The notes under the pieces were generated by a model. It searched no databases. It saw only the letters and a list, made by a program, of their open reading frames with translations, and was not told where the DNA came from. Both the position numbers and the translations under genes were made by a program. From Cognatishimia sp. F0-27 (GTDB lineage: Bacteria; Pseudomonadota; Alphaproteobacteria; Rhodobacterales; Rhodobacteraceae), in contig NZ_JAFMPQ010000021.1 of the NCBI RefSeq assembly GCF_020667845.1, positions 1-64,000 on the forward strand: 64,000 nucleotides of DNA, written 5' to 3'. Below are positions 18,569 to 27,475 of the stretch, in pieces; within the stretch, counting starts at the first letter, position 1; each line of letters begins with the position of its first letter.

Positions 18569-18682
18569 GCGTTCTCCTTTCGTCAAACCTGACGAAAGCG
18601 TAGCCGAACAGCACAAATAACCGGTTAAGGCTGACCGGGCAGAATGGTCGCATGAGGATTGCGAGGATGGTTCTGGCCCGTG

Positions 18683-19135
18683 CTAGGCGCTCTGCGATTG
18701 CTGGACCTGTTCCATTGCCTCGCAAGCGGCGTCGAGCGACAGCAGGATCGACGCATGACGGTTCTTGTAGGCTGCTGCCGGGCGCAGCACCTCGAGCCCG
18801 TCAAACGGCGCCGCAGGCGTCGGGCCATCGGCTTTCAACATTGCCTTGAGCGCATCGCGGGCGGCAACGATTTCCGGCTGAGTCCGCCCGATGATCGCCG
18901 ACCCCACCACGGACGCCGCCGCCTGCCCCAGCGCGCAGGCCTTCACGTCCTGTCCGTAGCCAGTCACCACCCCGTCCGACACCGCGATATCGACCGTGAC
19001 CGTGGACCCACAAAGCGGCGAGCGCTTCTTGACCGTTGCGTCGGGGGCCTCCAGACGCTCTGTGTGGGGCAAATCCGCCGCGAGTTCGAGAATCCGGCCG
19101 GAATAGAGCTTGATGAGATCGGTATCGGTCGACAT
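18683..19135 (-). CDS. Iron-sulfur cluster assembly scaffold, IscU/NifU-like
   Basis: 150 residues related to the IscU/SufU scaffold family. Cysteines in SPLCGSTV, KACALGQAA and LDAACEAM are in the positions expected for cluster ligands, and the conserved small-residue pattern after the second Cys (AAASVVGSAI) fits. It would assemble Fe-S clusters before transfer to apoproteins. ATG 19135 has GGAGG upstream; the frame extension to 19222 is dropped. It diverges from hisI by 85 bp. Confidence 0.82.
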   Translation of the reverse strand: MSTDTDLIKLYSGRILELAADLPHTERLEAPDATVKKRSPLCGSTVTVDIAVSDGVVTGYGQDVKACALGQAAASVVGSAIIGRTQPEIVAARDALKAMLKADGPTPAAPFDGLEVLRPAAAYKNRHASILLSLDAACEAMEQVQQSQSA

Positions 19136-19220
19136 GGGCCCTCCGGAGCGGACGGTTTGATTTATCACTTCCGCTCTGTACATAGGGGGCGTTCGGCCCA
19201 CGAAAAAGGTTTTTTCTCCC

Positions 19221-19583
19221 ATGCCCTTCGATCCTGCGACTTTGGTCTATGATGACCGCGGCCTGATCCCCTGTATTGCGCAGGATTCCGAGAGCGGCGA
19301 GGTGCTCATGATGGCGTGGATGAACGCCGAAGCGGTGGCCCGCACACTCGAGACCGGGCGGGTCACCTACTGGTCCCGATCCCAGCAGGCCTTCTGGATC
19401 AAGGGGGAAAGCTCCGGCCACACCCAGAAACTGGTGGATCTTCGCGTCGATTGCGACCGCGACTGCCTCTTGGCGCGGGTCTCGCAAACCGGTCCGGCCT
19501 GTCACACCAACCGGCGCAGTTGCTTTTACACCAGCGTCACCGGCCCCGAGGAGCGGGTGCTCATGGACCCGATGACCCGCTGA
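19221..19583 (+). CDS. hisI: Phosphoribosyl-AMP cyclohydrolase
   Basis: 120 residues, the stand-alone HisI that opens the purine ring of PR-AMP in the third step of histidine synthesis. Metal-binding and catalytic motifs are visible: DCDRDCLL (about 77-84) and a Cys/His pair in ACHTNRRSC (about 93-101), with the WSRSQ and GESSGHTQ blocks before them. No HisE domain is fused. No clear ribosome site precedes the ATG. Confidence 0.95.
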   Translation: MPFDPATLVYDDRGLIPCIAQDSESGEVLMMAWMNAEAVARTLETGRVTYWSRSQQAFWIKGESSGHTQKLVDLRVDCDRDCLLARVSQTGPACHTNRRSCFYTSVTGPEERVLMDPMTR

Positions 19584-19643
19584 TCGCAAACGGTGCGGCG
19601 CACTTGGTCCGGGTGAAGGATAGACCCGGAGCGGATCCGCCGG

Positions 19644-20885
19644 TCAGCGCACCGGTTCGGCAAGCTCATCCGCGCCAACAAGCCGCGTCTCGATCAGCGC
19701 GCCTTGCTCCAGCGTTTTGTGGACCGGACACTTGTCCGCAATCTCAAGCAAACGGCTGCGCTGCGCCTCTGATAGCCTGCCCTCAAGGATGATCCGGCGC
19801 ACGAAACGATCGACCCGCGTGTCATGGGCGGTCTGTGCATCCTGCGCATGCACCTTGTCATGGGTGACGTCCACGGAAACATGAGCCAGCGGCCATCCCT
19901 TCTGGCGGGCATACATGCGCAGGGTCATCGAGGTGCAGGCCCCCAGACCGGCGGCGACAAAGCCATAGGGCGACATGCCGCGATTGGTCCCGCCATAGGC
20001 TTCCGGCTCGTCCGCAAGGGCATGGTGATACGGGCCGTTCTGGACATCCTGAAGAAAGCCGGACGGGTCAGCCTCGCTCACGCGCGTCACGCCTTCGGGC
20101 GCCCCGATGGGCGGTGCGGGCGGCGTCAACGTGAGGTAGCGGCCGGCCCATGCTGCGATCACTTCGGCGGCATATTCGGCGTCTTCGGGACGGGTGATCA
20201 GGTGATCCGCCTCATCGAGCGTCACAAAGCTCTTGGGGTGTTTCGCCGCCGAGAAAATGCCGGTTGCGTTAGAGATATCGACCACCGCGTCGCGCGGCGC
20301 ATGCAGGACAAGAAGCGCTTTGCGCATGGTGGCAATGGATTGTGCCAGCGAGGCGCCCTCCACATCCTCCACGAAAGCGCGTGTGATCGTGAAGGGCCGC
20401 CCGCCAAGATCGACCGTCGCCTTGCCTTCCGCGCGAATCGTCTCCAGCGCCCCGGCAAAATTGTGGGTGACGTGACCGGGATCAAAGGGCGCCCCCAGCG
20501 TGACCACCGCCTTGGCGGACGCAACCTGCGGCGCAACCTTGAGAACCGCCGCCCCGCCAAGCGAATGCCCGATCAGCAGGTCCGGGGCCATGCCGCGCGC
20601 TTCGAGATAGGCGGACGCGGCCGCAAGATCAGCCACGTTGGAGGTGAAGGTGGTGTTGCAGAACTCGCCCTTGGAGTGACCCAGACCGGTGAAATCAAAG
20701 CGCAATACCGCGATGCCCATCGCCGCGAGCCGCGCGGCGATCCGACGGGCGGCAGGGATATCCTTGGAACAGGTGAAGCAATGCGCAAAGAGCGCCGTGG
20801 CCAGATGCGGGCCTTCGGGCATATCGAGCCGCGCAGCCAGCGGCACGCCGGTCGATCCGGTAAAGCTCAGTCTTTCAGTCGGCAT
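19644..20885 (-). CDS. Bifunctional alpha/beta hydrolase-OsmC fusion
   Basis: 413 residues. The N-terminal half (about 1-250) is an alpha/beta hydrolase with nucleophile Ser108 in IGHSLGGAA. The C-terminal part (about 270-410) is an OsmC/Ohr-type peroxidase domain with redox cysteines in LGACTSMTLRMYA and DKCPVHKTL. OsmC proteins reduce organic or fatty-acid hydroperoxides, so the fusion may release and detoxify lipid peroxides, but no substrate is established from sequence. AGGAG precedes the ATG. This fusion is a known architecture in proteobacteria. Confidence 0.9.
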   Translation of the reverse strand: MPTERLSFTGSTGVPLAARLDMPEGPHLATALFAHCFTCSKDIPAARRIAARLAAMGIAVLRFDFTGLGHSKGEFCNTTFTSNVADLAAASAYLEARGMAPDLLIGHSLGGAAVLKVAPQVASAKAVVTLGAPFDPGHVTHNFAGALETIRAEGKATVDLGGRPFTITRAFVEDVEGASLAQSIATMRKALLVLHAPRDAVVDISNATGIFSAAKHPKSFVTLDEADHLITRPEDAEYAAEVIAAWAGRYLTLTPPAPPIGAPEGVTRVSEADPSGFLQDVQNGPYHHALADEPEAYGGTNRGMSPYGFVAAGLGACTSMTLRMYARQKGWPLAHVSVDVTHDKVHAQDAQTAHDTRVDRFVRRIILEGRLSEAQRSRLLEIADKCPVHKTLEQGALIETRLVGADELAEPVR

Positions 20886-21253
20886 GGCGTCGGTCTCCTG
20901 AGGGGCAAGCGCGGGCCGGAGGGGCGGTCAGTCCGTTCGGAGGGCGCGAGTGTGTTCGTGTCTGGGCTAAACAGTGCGCAGCCGACAGCCATCCTGCAAG
21001 CTATGTGACCGAAACGTCACGGATTGGTGAGAGCGCGCTATCGTCCGGGTGATCGGTGTTACAACCGCGCGCTCACGGCCGGAGCTGGCAGCATAGGCGG
21101 CACGGAACGGGTCGCGCGCCACACAACAGTCTGAATGTGTTGCGATCTTCAACGCCCGCCGTCTTGGCAAATCACCCGACCACCCTACGCTCGGACCATG
21201 CAGCCATACGCCCCCGCCCGTTGGCGGACCTTTCGGAGATTGTGCGCTGCGCC
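20886..21253. other. Intergenic region, no gene recognised
   Basis: This 368-bp gap lies between the 5' end of the hydrolase-OsmC gene and the 3' end of dddP. I see no plausible coding frame, RNA gene or strong terminator. Its low-complexity content is ordinary for the genome. Confidence 0.5.
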
Positions 21254-22597
21254 TTACACCTCGCCCATCAGACGCGAATCGTAAGGATAGTGGGTCAGCA
21301 ATTCGAACCCGTCCTCGGTGATCACGACCTGATCCTCCAGCTTGATGGAAAAATCCCCGCCAACGGTGCCCACCAGCGCCTCGACGCACAGGGTCATGCC
21401 CGGTTCGAGCGGATAGTCAAACGCCCCTTCGACGGCCTTGTCGGGATAGGCCACCAGCGGCCATTCATCACAAAGCCCGACCCCGTGCATGAGGCAGCCG
21501 TATTTCTGTGCCTGAAATTCCGGGCGCAGAACATGGGTCCCTGCCGTCAGTTCCGGGATCATCACACCCGGTTTGAGCATCGCCATATTGGTCATGATGT
21601 GTTCATGGCCGTGACGCATCGCGTCGATCATGTCGTCGCGCGCCGGTGCATCGCCAATCCACCACGTTCGCGAAATATCGACGCAAATGCCGTAACTGCC
21701 GACCAGATCCGTGTCAAAAGCCACGATTTCGTTGTTCTGAACAATGCGCGGGCCGCATTCCTGAAACCATGGGTTGGTCCGCGGCCCCGATGTCAGAAGC
21801 CGCGTCTCGATCCATTCACCGCCGCGGCGGATGTTCTCCGCATGCAGAACCGCCCAGATGTCGTCCTCGCTGACCTCTCCGCCCGGCACTTCATCACGGG
21901 CAAAGCGCTCCATCTCTGACATGGCGGTTTCGCAGGCATGCACCGCACAGCGCATCGCCTTGATCTCGTCGGGGCCTTTCACCGCGCGGGCCTTCTCGGT
22001 CAATTCCTCGCCGGGCATCACGGTCAGGCCCTGCGCTTCAAGCGCGCGCAGACCGTGGATCATGACCTTGTCTACCGCGAGGCGGGAAAGCCCGGGCGCA
22101 TGCTCGGCCAGCGCCAGCCGCACCTCGTTGGCAAACACATCCGCCGCCTTGCCGATCTGGTCCCCACGATCGAAGTAGAACAGGTCGGCACCGGAGCGCA
22201 CCTCGCGCACCAAGGGGTTGAAGCTGCTCAGGAAAGGCGCGTTCTTGTAATCCCACAGGATCATGTGCCCGTCCGCGCAGACCAGCAGCGCCCGGAACGG
22301 GTTATGCGTGTTCCAAAGCTGCATGTTGGTGCTGTCCGTGGCGTAGCGGATGTTCAGCGGATCGAACACCAGAAGCCCGCCATAGTCGCGGGCATTGATA
22401 TGATCGACCAACCTGCGCCAGCGATACTGCCGCATCGCCTGAAGATCGGGCAGATCCAACCCTGCCTCGGCCCATTCCGCGAGGGCGAGCCGGGTCGGTC
22501 CGATCTCGATGCGATTGGCATCGTTCGGCGTGTTGTCCCCTGTCATGGCACCGCGGGTCGGATCGATCTTGCGATTGTCTCGATGATGGAGGTTCAT
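21254..22597 (-). CDS. dddP: DMSP lyase DddP
   Basis: 447 residues, the length of characterised DddP enzymes. DddP uses an M24 pita-bread fold with two metal ions to cleave dimethylsulfoniopropionate into dimethyl sulfide and acrylate. The predicted ligands Asp295, Asp297, Asp307, His371, Glu406 and Glu421 and the catalytic Asp377 (GLCDEWP) fall at the numbering I recall for the Ruegeria lacuscaerulensis enzyme. The block YATDSTNMQLWNTHNPFRA is typical of DddP and not of aminopeptidase P. ATG 22597 follows AAAGGA; the frame runs on to 22930 without homology. It diverges from a DUF3445 heme-enzyme gene, with a CGGTTT-N9-AAACCG palindrome between. Confidence 0.93.
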   Translation of the reverse strand: MNLHHRDNRKIDPTRGAMTGDNTPNDANRIEIGPTRLALAEWAEAGLDLPDLQAMRQYRWRRLVDHINARDYGGLLVFDPLNIRYATDSTNMQLWNTHNPFRALLVCADGHMILWDYKNAPFLSSFNPLVREVRSGADLFYFDRGDQIGKAADVFANEVRLALAEHAPGLSRLAVDKVMIHGLRALEAQGLTVMPGEELTEKARAVKGPDEIKAMRCAVHACETAMSEMERFARDEVPGGEVSEDDIWAVLHAENIRRGGEWIETRLLTSGPRTNPWFQECGPRIVQNNEIVAFDTDLVGSYGICVDISRTWWIGDAPARDDMIDAMRHGHEHIMTNMAMLKPGVMIPELTAGTHVLRPEFQAQKYGCLMHGVGLCDEWPLVAYPDKAVEGAFDYPLEPGMTLCVEALVGTVGGDFSIKLEDQVVITEDGFELLTHYPYDSRLMGEV

Positions 22598-22666
22598 GCG
22601 TCGGTGTCCTTTCCGCAAGAGTGGAGTGCATGCCCAGCCTGCGCGCCCGATAAATGGGCGGCGCGC

Positions 22667-22687
22667 CGGTTTGCGACACCGAAACCG
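22667..22687. promoter_or_regulatory. Candidate operator in the dddP / DUF3445 divergent region
   Basis: CGGTTT and AAACCG form a 6+6 inverted repeat with a 9-bp spacer, 70 bp before dddP and 114 bp before the divergent gene. It could serve either promoter. No regulator gene is adjacent. Confidence 0.35.
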
Positions 22688-22800
22688 CAAGCGCATGGTC
22701 GTTTTCAACGCGCGCCGCCAAATCGCCGACGACCGCCCTTGCCAGAACGCAGACCCGGAGGCTACCACCGTGGCACTGCACTGTTCCACAAGGCCCACGG

Positions 22801-23565
22801 ATGATCCTGCAAGAATCCCTGCCCTATGATGCGCTGACCGAGCGCGCCCTGCCCGGCATCCAGCCGATGGATCCGCAGCACTGGTTGCAGGTCGATGACG
22901 CCTATGGCGCGCAGATGCAGGAACGCGCACGTCTCATCGCGGAACGCCCACGCGATGTGCTCTATCTCGACGAGGCCGTGCGGCCCGCGGCCGAGGAGCT
23001 TTTTGACACCGTGATCGGGGCATTGCCCCAAGGGTTTCTGCGTGAGGGCGATGCGGTCATTCGGCCAGACGGGATCAGGCTGACCCCTGACAGGAGCGAC
23101 CCGATGCGCGCGCTTGGCCTGCTTGTGCAGGAGGACCTCGTGCTGATGATCCGCGAAGCGGGTGAGACGGAGCACCGGCTGCGCGCGGCAGTGCTGTGTT
23201 TTCCCTCACGCTGGAGATTGCGGGAAAAAGCCGGACGCGCGCTTGTGTCGATCCATGACCCGGTCGCAAGATATGGCGCGGATGTGGCCAAGCGGGTGCA
23301 ACGGCTGTTTGACGGGGTGCAACCGGGCAGACCGCTTTGGCGCTACAACGGTCTCTGGCACGACGATGCAAGCCTGTATCAACCGCAGCCCGAGCAAGCT
23401 CAGATCGGCACGGCGGAAGATCCGGACAGGGCGCCGTTCTTTCGGACAGAACGTCAGGGGATTGTCCGCCTGCCTGTCACACGCGCGGTGGTGTTCTCCA
23501 TCCATACCTATGTGCTGACACGCGCGCGGATAGAGGCGCTACAGTCGACACGGATCACGGCATAA
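22801..23565 (+). CDS. DUF3445 heme-dependent oxidative N-demethylase-like protein
   Basis: 254 residues resembling DUF3445, a PAS-like heme domain known as the alpha subunit of heme-dependent oxidative N-demethylase and of dimethylamine monooxygenase systems. Seen: VQEDLVLM, CFPSRWRLREKAGRAL and VFSIHTYVLTRARIEAL, including the FPSRW and ETQ/SIHTY-type blocks of the family. It may demethylate a small secondary amine. ATG 22801 is used; the frame reaches back to 22654 without homology. The reductase and ferredoxin partners of the known complexes are not adjacent, so activity as a stand-alone protein is uncertain. It diverges from dddP. Confidence 0.75.
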   Translation: MILQESLPYDALTERALPGIQPMDPQHWLQVDDAYGAQMQERARLIAERPRDVLYLDEAVRPAAEELFDTVIGALPQGFLREGDAVIRPDGIRLTPDRSDPMRALGLLVQEDLVLMIREAGETEHRLRAAVLCFPSRWRLREKAGRALVSIHDPVARYGADVAKRVQRLFDGVQPGRPLWRYNGLWHDDASLYQPQPEQAQIGTAEDPDRAPFFRTERQGIVRLPVTRAVVFSIHTYVLTRARIEALQSTRITA

Positions 23566-23622
23566 CAGGCCTTCGGCCGGTCCGGAGATCACAGCGCGCT
23601 CCGGACACCCCGGGCAGGATCC

Positions 23623-24264
23623 TCAAGGAAAAAGCAGCGCCGTTATGTCCTGCGCGTTGCTCGACATCGACAGCGCAACGGTCAAGGCGATCACCGGCGC
23701 CGTGGCGACCAGCGGCGCACGTCCACGCGACAGCGCCGCGACAAGCCGTCTGCCAAACCCACCAAGCGTCCGCAGTCCGGAAACCATGCGGCGGACCAGA
23801 CCGGGATGAGCCCGGGTCTCGATGGTCCCATCGCCAAGAGCAGCAGCCGGCCCGGTGCTGGCAATACCCTCAGAGGCACACCATGTCGCGAAATCTCTGG
23901 CTGAAAGAAGATTGCCCGCGCTTTCCCATTCGACAAGGTCACAACGCGTCATCTCCATGACGGTGCCAACCACCTCTGCCAGCAGCGCCTGCGCGGGACC
24001 GCCCGGGGCCAACAAAGATGCATCGGGATGTCGACACAGGATTTCGACGTGCATGGAGGGGCCATAAAGGCCGTGAGGTTCAGGTCGGAACCGAACGCCC
24101 ATCGACCGGCCCAGAACGGCCGCCTTGCTGGCAAGCCTGTGCGGGACAACCGGGTGCGATACGCGCGCTATGACCGCTTCGGCACCATCGAGACAGGGGT
24201 CCAGCATCAGGGGGTCGCCATCCGGGAAGATCAATCGGGCAAAGGGCATTTCACTCTGTTGCAT
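23623..24264 (-). CDS. Hypothetical protein with C-terminal membrane segment
   Basis: 213 residues that I do not recognise. It starts at ATG 24264 after GGAGTGTGAAGTG. Residues 1-165 are soluble, with conserved-looking blocks such as MEILCR-like VEILCRHPD and VGTVMEMTRCDLVEWE. A basic stretch (RRMVSGLRTLGGFGRRL) is followed by a single hydrophobic helix (about 188-204) close to the C-terminus, giving a tail-anchored topology with a short outside end. It stands alone, convergent with the DUF3445 gene. No function is proposed. Confidence 0.6.
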   Translation of the reverse strand: MQQSEMPFARLIFPDGDPLMLDPCLDGAEAVIARVSHPVVPHRLASKAAVLGRSMGVRFRPEPHGLYGPSMHVEILCRHPDASLLAPGGPAQALLAEVVGTVMEMTRCDLVEWESAGNLLSARDFATWCASEGIASTGPAAALGDGTIETRAHPGLVRRMVSGLRTLGGFGRRLVAALSRGRAPLVATAPVIALTVALSMSSNAQDITALLFP

Positions 24265-24616
24265 CACTTCACACTCCAACAAACAGACACGGGGGCAAAC
24301 GAAGGACGGTCCCCATGGCATATCTGTAAAATGTGATCGAATTCAGACCGCCACGTGCCGGGATCGGGACGGTTTGCGCGCGATTGCGCGGCAGGAACGG
24401 CATTCCCGGCCCGCCCGCAGCAGGCTGCACGGCGCAGAAAGAGGGCACCTGTGACGGTTGAACCGGCATGGATTGCAGCGCGCCAGACATGGAAACCGGC
24501 GCGCTGACACGGATCACCGCGCCCGGTAAAGGCTCTGGTCCGGTGTGTTCGGAACGACCGCAGGGCCCGCAGACCCCGATCACCGCGCCCGGAAGCGGTG
24601 ATTTCAACCGCTGGGA
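24265..24616. other. Intergenic region with a 15-bp direct repeat
   Basis: This 352-bp gap lies between the transglycosylase 3' end and the hypothetical gene 5' end. GATCACCGCGCCCGG occurs twice (24512 and 24578). Frames crossing the gap are proline/arginine-rich and lack homology or ribosome sites, so no gene is called. Confidence 0.45.
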
Positions 24617-25429
24617 TCAGTTGTCGATGCGCTGTGCCGCCCAAACGATTGCGCGCAGGTAGTTGCCACTGTCGTTCCAGGACTGAAGCGCGCGATAATT
24701 CGCGGTGCCTTCGCCGTAGGGCTGCCCGGCGCGCCACCCGGCCTGCCGCAGCATGTTCGCCGCAGAGGCCAGCGCGTCCACCGCGTTATAAGGATCCGCC
24801 CGGCCGTCGCCTGTCGCATCCACGCCGTAGCGCACCCAGTTGCCGGCAAGGAATTGCATATGGCCAAGCTCACCGGAGGGGCCGCCCTGTGTCGACCCCG
24901 AAATCACACCGCGATCCACAAGCTGCAAGGCGGCGATGGCATCGCGTTCGAAACGCGGGTGGCGGCGGCAATAGGAAGCCAGCGTCACCGCGCCGTCGAC
25001 GATCCGAGTCTTGCCAAGATAGCCCCCCCAACTTGTCTCCAGACCCCAGATCGTGGCGAGGATTCCCGCGGGCACCCCGTAGGAACGCTCTAGCGAGGCG
25101 AACAGATTACCGTTGCGCGAAACGCGGTTCTTGGCGGTCGAGATGAAAGACGACGCGCTGCCTGCGCGCTTGGCGATGAATTCCTCCGGATTGCGATAGA
25201 GCGTTCCTGTCTGGCTCGACGGGTTGCTCTCGAACCGCCAAGTGATGCCGGAAAGCTGGGCGTTCTGGAGCGCCTGCATCCCTCTTTGTCCGACGCCCGC
25301 CGATTGCGCATCCCGGGCGAAGTTTTGCTTGTAACCGTTGAAGGCCCCCTTGCTGGTGATGCATTGCGCGGCAAAGGCCGGCGCGGCAAGGCCCAGGGAA
25401 ATGACAAGGGCTGTACAGAGGCGACGCAT
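24617..25429 (-). CDS. Lytic murein transglycosylase, MltB family
   Basis: 270 residues with a Sec signal peptide (LCTALVISLGLAAPAFA). The SLT/MltB fold carries the catalytic glutamate about Glu131 in IWGLETSWGGYLG, then the family blocks GELGHMQF, YGVDATGDGRADPYN and NMLRQAGW. It cleaves peptidoglycan glycan strands in the periplasm, giving 1,6-anhydro-muropeptides, the substrate route to AnmK. There is no lipobox Cys at the cleavage site, so it is soluble rather than a lipoprotein. ATG 25429 follows CGGAG. Confidence 0.9.
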   Translation of the reverse strand: MRRLCTALVISLGLAAPAFAAQCITSKGAFNGYKQNFARDAQSAGVGQRGMQALQNAQLSGITWRFESNPSSQTGTLYRNPEEFIAKRAGSASSFISTAKNRVSRNGNLFASLERSYGVPAGILATIWGLETSWGGYLGKTRIVDGAVTLASYCRRHPRFERDAIAALQLVDRGVISGSTQGGPSGELGHMQFLAGNWVRYGVDATGDGRADPYNAVDALASAANMLRQAGWRAGQPYGEGTANYRALQSWNDSGNYLRAIVWAAQRIDN

Positions 25430-25545
25430 GAAGAAACTCCGATGAGATGGCTGAATGTTGCCGAAACCGTAGCGTTGATTTGTAAACCATGCCAAGCGCT
25501 TTGCCCGCCGGTGGCGGGGATACGCCCATAAAGCGGGCCTGCAGG

Positions 25546-26325
25546 TCACAGCCGCCGGTCAAAAATTGCCGAGAGTGTCCGCGCAGCCTCGTCCAACCCG
25601 TAAGGCGGGTTCACGATGGCCATGCCGGAGCCCACCATGCGATGCCCCGGCCGCACCGGGGGAAACCGGACCTCATGCACCATCAAGCCGTCGCATTGCG
25701 CGTGCAGATCGGCGATCATCGGGACGTGATCGCCCGATTTGAGAATGGGATACCACAGCGCAATGATGCCAACCGGCCATTTGCGGGCGACCTGCGCAAT
25801 GAAGCGCGGGATGCGCGTGTAATCCGTCTTGATTTCCCAGCTGGGGTCGATGAGCAAAAGGCCACGCCGGGGATCGGGCGGGCAGAGGCTTTGTGCCAGA
25901 TCGAACCCGTCGCGGTGATAGACCCTGGCTCCCTGCCCCTTCATCGCGGCGCGCAACGCGTCGTATTCCTGTGGATGCAGCTCCGCGAGATGGAGCCTGT
26001 CACCGGCGCGCAGCAGCGCCCGTGCTATGGCGGGCGAGCCTGGATAGCTCGTTTCGCCATGGGCGGCCCGGACAGTTGCCAGCGCCGCAAGATAGGGATG
26101 ATCCGGCGCGAAGCGCTCTTGCAGGCGGGTGATCCCGGCCACGGCTTCGCCGGTCTTGCGCGCCTGCGCGCCGCTCAGGTCATAAAGCGCGCGACCGGCA
26201 TGCGTTTCGATATAGCTCAACGGCTTGTCCTTGCGCGTGAGGTATTCGAGCATCGCCGCCAGCAGGGCATGTTTGTGCACGTCCGCCGGATTGCCGGCGT
26301 GATAGCCATGTTGATAAGACAGCAT
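25546..26325 (-). CDS. rlmJ: 23S rRNA adenine-2030 N6-methyltransferase
   Basis: 259 residues. RlmJ methylates A2030 of 23S rRNA with SAM. The opening MLSYQHGYHAGNPADVHKH is diagnostic, and ETHAGRALYDL follows as the SAM-binding motif. The catalytic motif IV reads DPSWE (160-164) instead of the DPPYE of E. coli, a variation at the flipped-base pocket that keeps Asp, Pro and Glu. It lies downstream of the cyclophilin pair, separated by a terminator. Confidence 0.93.
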   Translation of the reverse strand: MLSYQHGYHAGNPADVHKHALLAAMLEYLTRKDKPLSYIETHAGRALYDLSGAQARKTGEAVAGITRLQERFAPDHPYLAALATVRAAHGETSYPGSPAIARALLRAGDRLHLAELHPQEYDALRAAMKGQGARVYHRDGFDLAQSLCPPDPRRGLLLIDPSWEIKTDYTRIPRFIAQVARKWPVGIIALWYPILKSGDHVPMIADLHAQCDGLMVHEVRFPPVRPGHRMVGSGMAIVNPPYGLDEAARTLSAIFDRRL

Positions 26326-26361
26326 CGCCTGCTCCGTAATGCGGATCGCCGTTCCAAAGCG

Positions 26362-26385
26362 AAAACGGCGGCCTTGCAGCCGCCG
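26362..26385 (-). terminator. Terminator after the cyclophilin pair
   Basis: On the minus strand, CGGCGGC, a 6-base loop and GCCGCCG are followed by TTTT and a further T-rich stretch. It lies 31 bp past the stop of the exported cyclophilin gene and before rlmJ, so it separates the two units. Confidence 0.65.
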
Positions 26386-26415
26386 CGTCCGGGTCTTGAT
26401 GTGCCGCGCGCGGGC

Positions 26416-26973
26416 TTACTCCGTCACACTGACCGACACCATGCGGTCCGGCTCGCCCATCACGGCGCCGTTGCGACCGGCTCCGCGCTTGATCGCGTCG
26501 ACCACGTCCATTCCGGCGGTGACCTCACCGATCACGGTGTATTGGCCGTTCAGGTGCGGCGCAGGAGCAAACATGATGAAGAATTGCGAATTGGCGGAAT
26601 TCGGGCTTTGTGAACGCGCCATGCCAAGCACGCCGCGATCAAAGCTGCGGTCGGAGAACTCCGCTTCGATATTGCCAAGCTCCGACCCGCCGCGTCCGGC
26701 CATGCGCATGTCGAACCCGTCGGCACTGCTGTCGCCGAACTGCACGTCCCCGGTCTGGGCCATGAAGCCCTCGATCACGCGGTGGAACACAACACCGTCA
26801 TAAGCGCCGGCCTCTGCGAGCGCGGTGATCTGCGCGACGTGCTTGGGCGCCACATCCTCGAAGAGATCGACAACGATCGTGCCATTGGCCTCAGGGCCAC
26901 CGACCTCGATTTCCAGCCCGGTCGCCCAGGCCGGCGCCGAAGCCACGCAAAGTGCAAGCGCCAGCTTATGCAT
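26416..26973 (-). CDS. Exported peptidyl-prolyl cis-trans isomerase (cyclophilin)
   Basis: 185 residues. A short signal peptide (KLALALCVASAPAWA) directs it to the periplasm, followed by a cyclophilin core with FHRVIEGFMAQTGD and NSANSQFFIMF, which form the proline-binding site (Arg in FHR, Gln in QTGD, Phe in QFF). It catalyses peptidyl-proline isomerisation during envelope protein folding. It overlaps the 3' end of the cytoplasmic paralogue by 8 bp, so the two are co-translated. Confidence 0.92.
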   Translation of the reverse strand: MHKLALALCVASAPAWATGLEIEVGGPEANGTIVVDLFEDVAPKHVAQITALAEAGAYDGVVFHRVIEGFMAQTGDVQFGDSSADGFDMRMAGRGGSELGNIEAEFSDRSFDRGVLGMARSQSPNSANSQFFIMFAPAPHLNGQYTVIGEVTAGMDVVDAIKRGAGRNGAVMGEPDRMVSVSVTE

Positions 26974-27475
26974 CGGAGGCCACCTTCACAGAGATCATCT
27001 GGTCGGGGCTCGCAGGTGGCTCGCCGCGGGTGATCGCGTCCACATGCTCCATGCCGGAAATCACGCGGCCATAAACGGTATACTGGCCGTTCAGGAAATT
27101 GTTGTCGCTGAAATTGATGAAGAACTGGCTGTTTGCCGAATTGGGGTTCTGCGACCGCGCTGCCCCCAGGGTGCCGCGGTCATGCGGCAGCTTGGAGAAT
27201 TCCGCCGGGAGGTCCGGCATGTCGGAACCACCGGTGCCCGCACGGCGCAGGTTGAACCCATCTGCGTTTGCGTTGCCGTGCTCGACATCGCCGGTCTGGG
27301 CCATGAAGCCGTCGATCACGCGGTGAAACACGACGCCGTCATAGGCCCCGGCGCGCGCGAGGGTTTTCATGCGCTCGGCATGTTGCGGTGCCACGTCAGG
27401 CAAAAGCTCGATTGCGACCGTGCCGCCCTTGAGCTCCATGAGAATGGTGTTTTCCGGATCTTTATAGTCAGACAT
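26966..27475 (-). CDS. Cytoplasmic peptidyl-prolyl cis-trans isomerase (cyclophilin)
   Basis: 169 residues with no signal peptide. The active site shows FHRVIDGFMAQTGD and NSANSQFFINF. It is a close paralogue of the exported gene immediately downstream, with which it overlaps by 8 bp, an arrangement that pairs one cytoplasmic and one periplasmic isomerase. ATG 27475 (MSDYKDP) is preferred over the frame start at 27487 by conservation of the MSDYKDPENT opening. Confidence 0.92.
   Translation of the reverse strand: MSDYKDPENTILMELKGGTVAIELLPDVAPQHAERMKTLARAGAYDGVVFHRVIDGFMAQTGDVEHGNANADGFNLRRAGTGGSDMPDLPAEFSKLPHDRGTLGAARSQNPNSANSQFFINFSDNNFLNGQYTVYGRVISGMEHVDAITRGEPPASPDQMISVKVASDA

Noticed and set aside
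24264-24737. 157-residue minus frame between the transglycosylase and the hypothetical gene
   Set aside because: It overlaps the transglycosylase 3' end in another frame and shows no conserved features.
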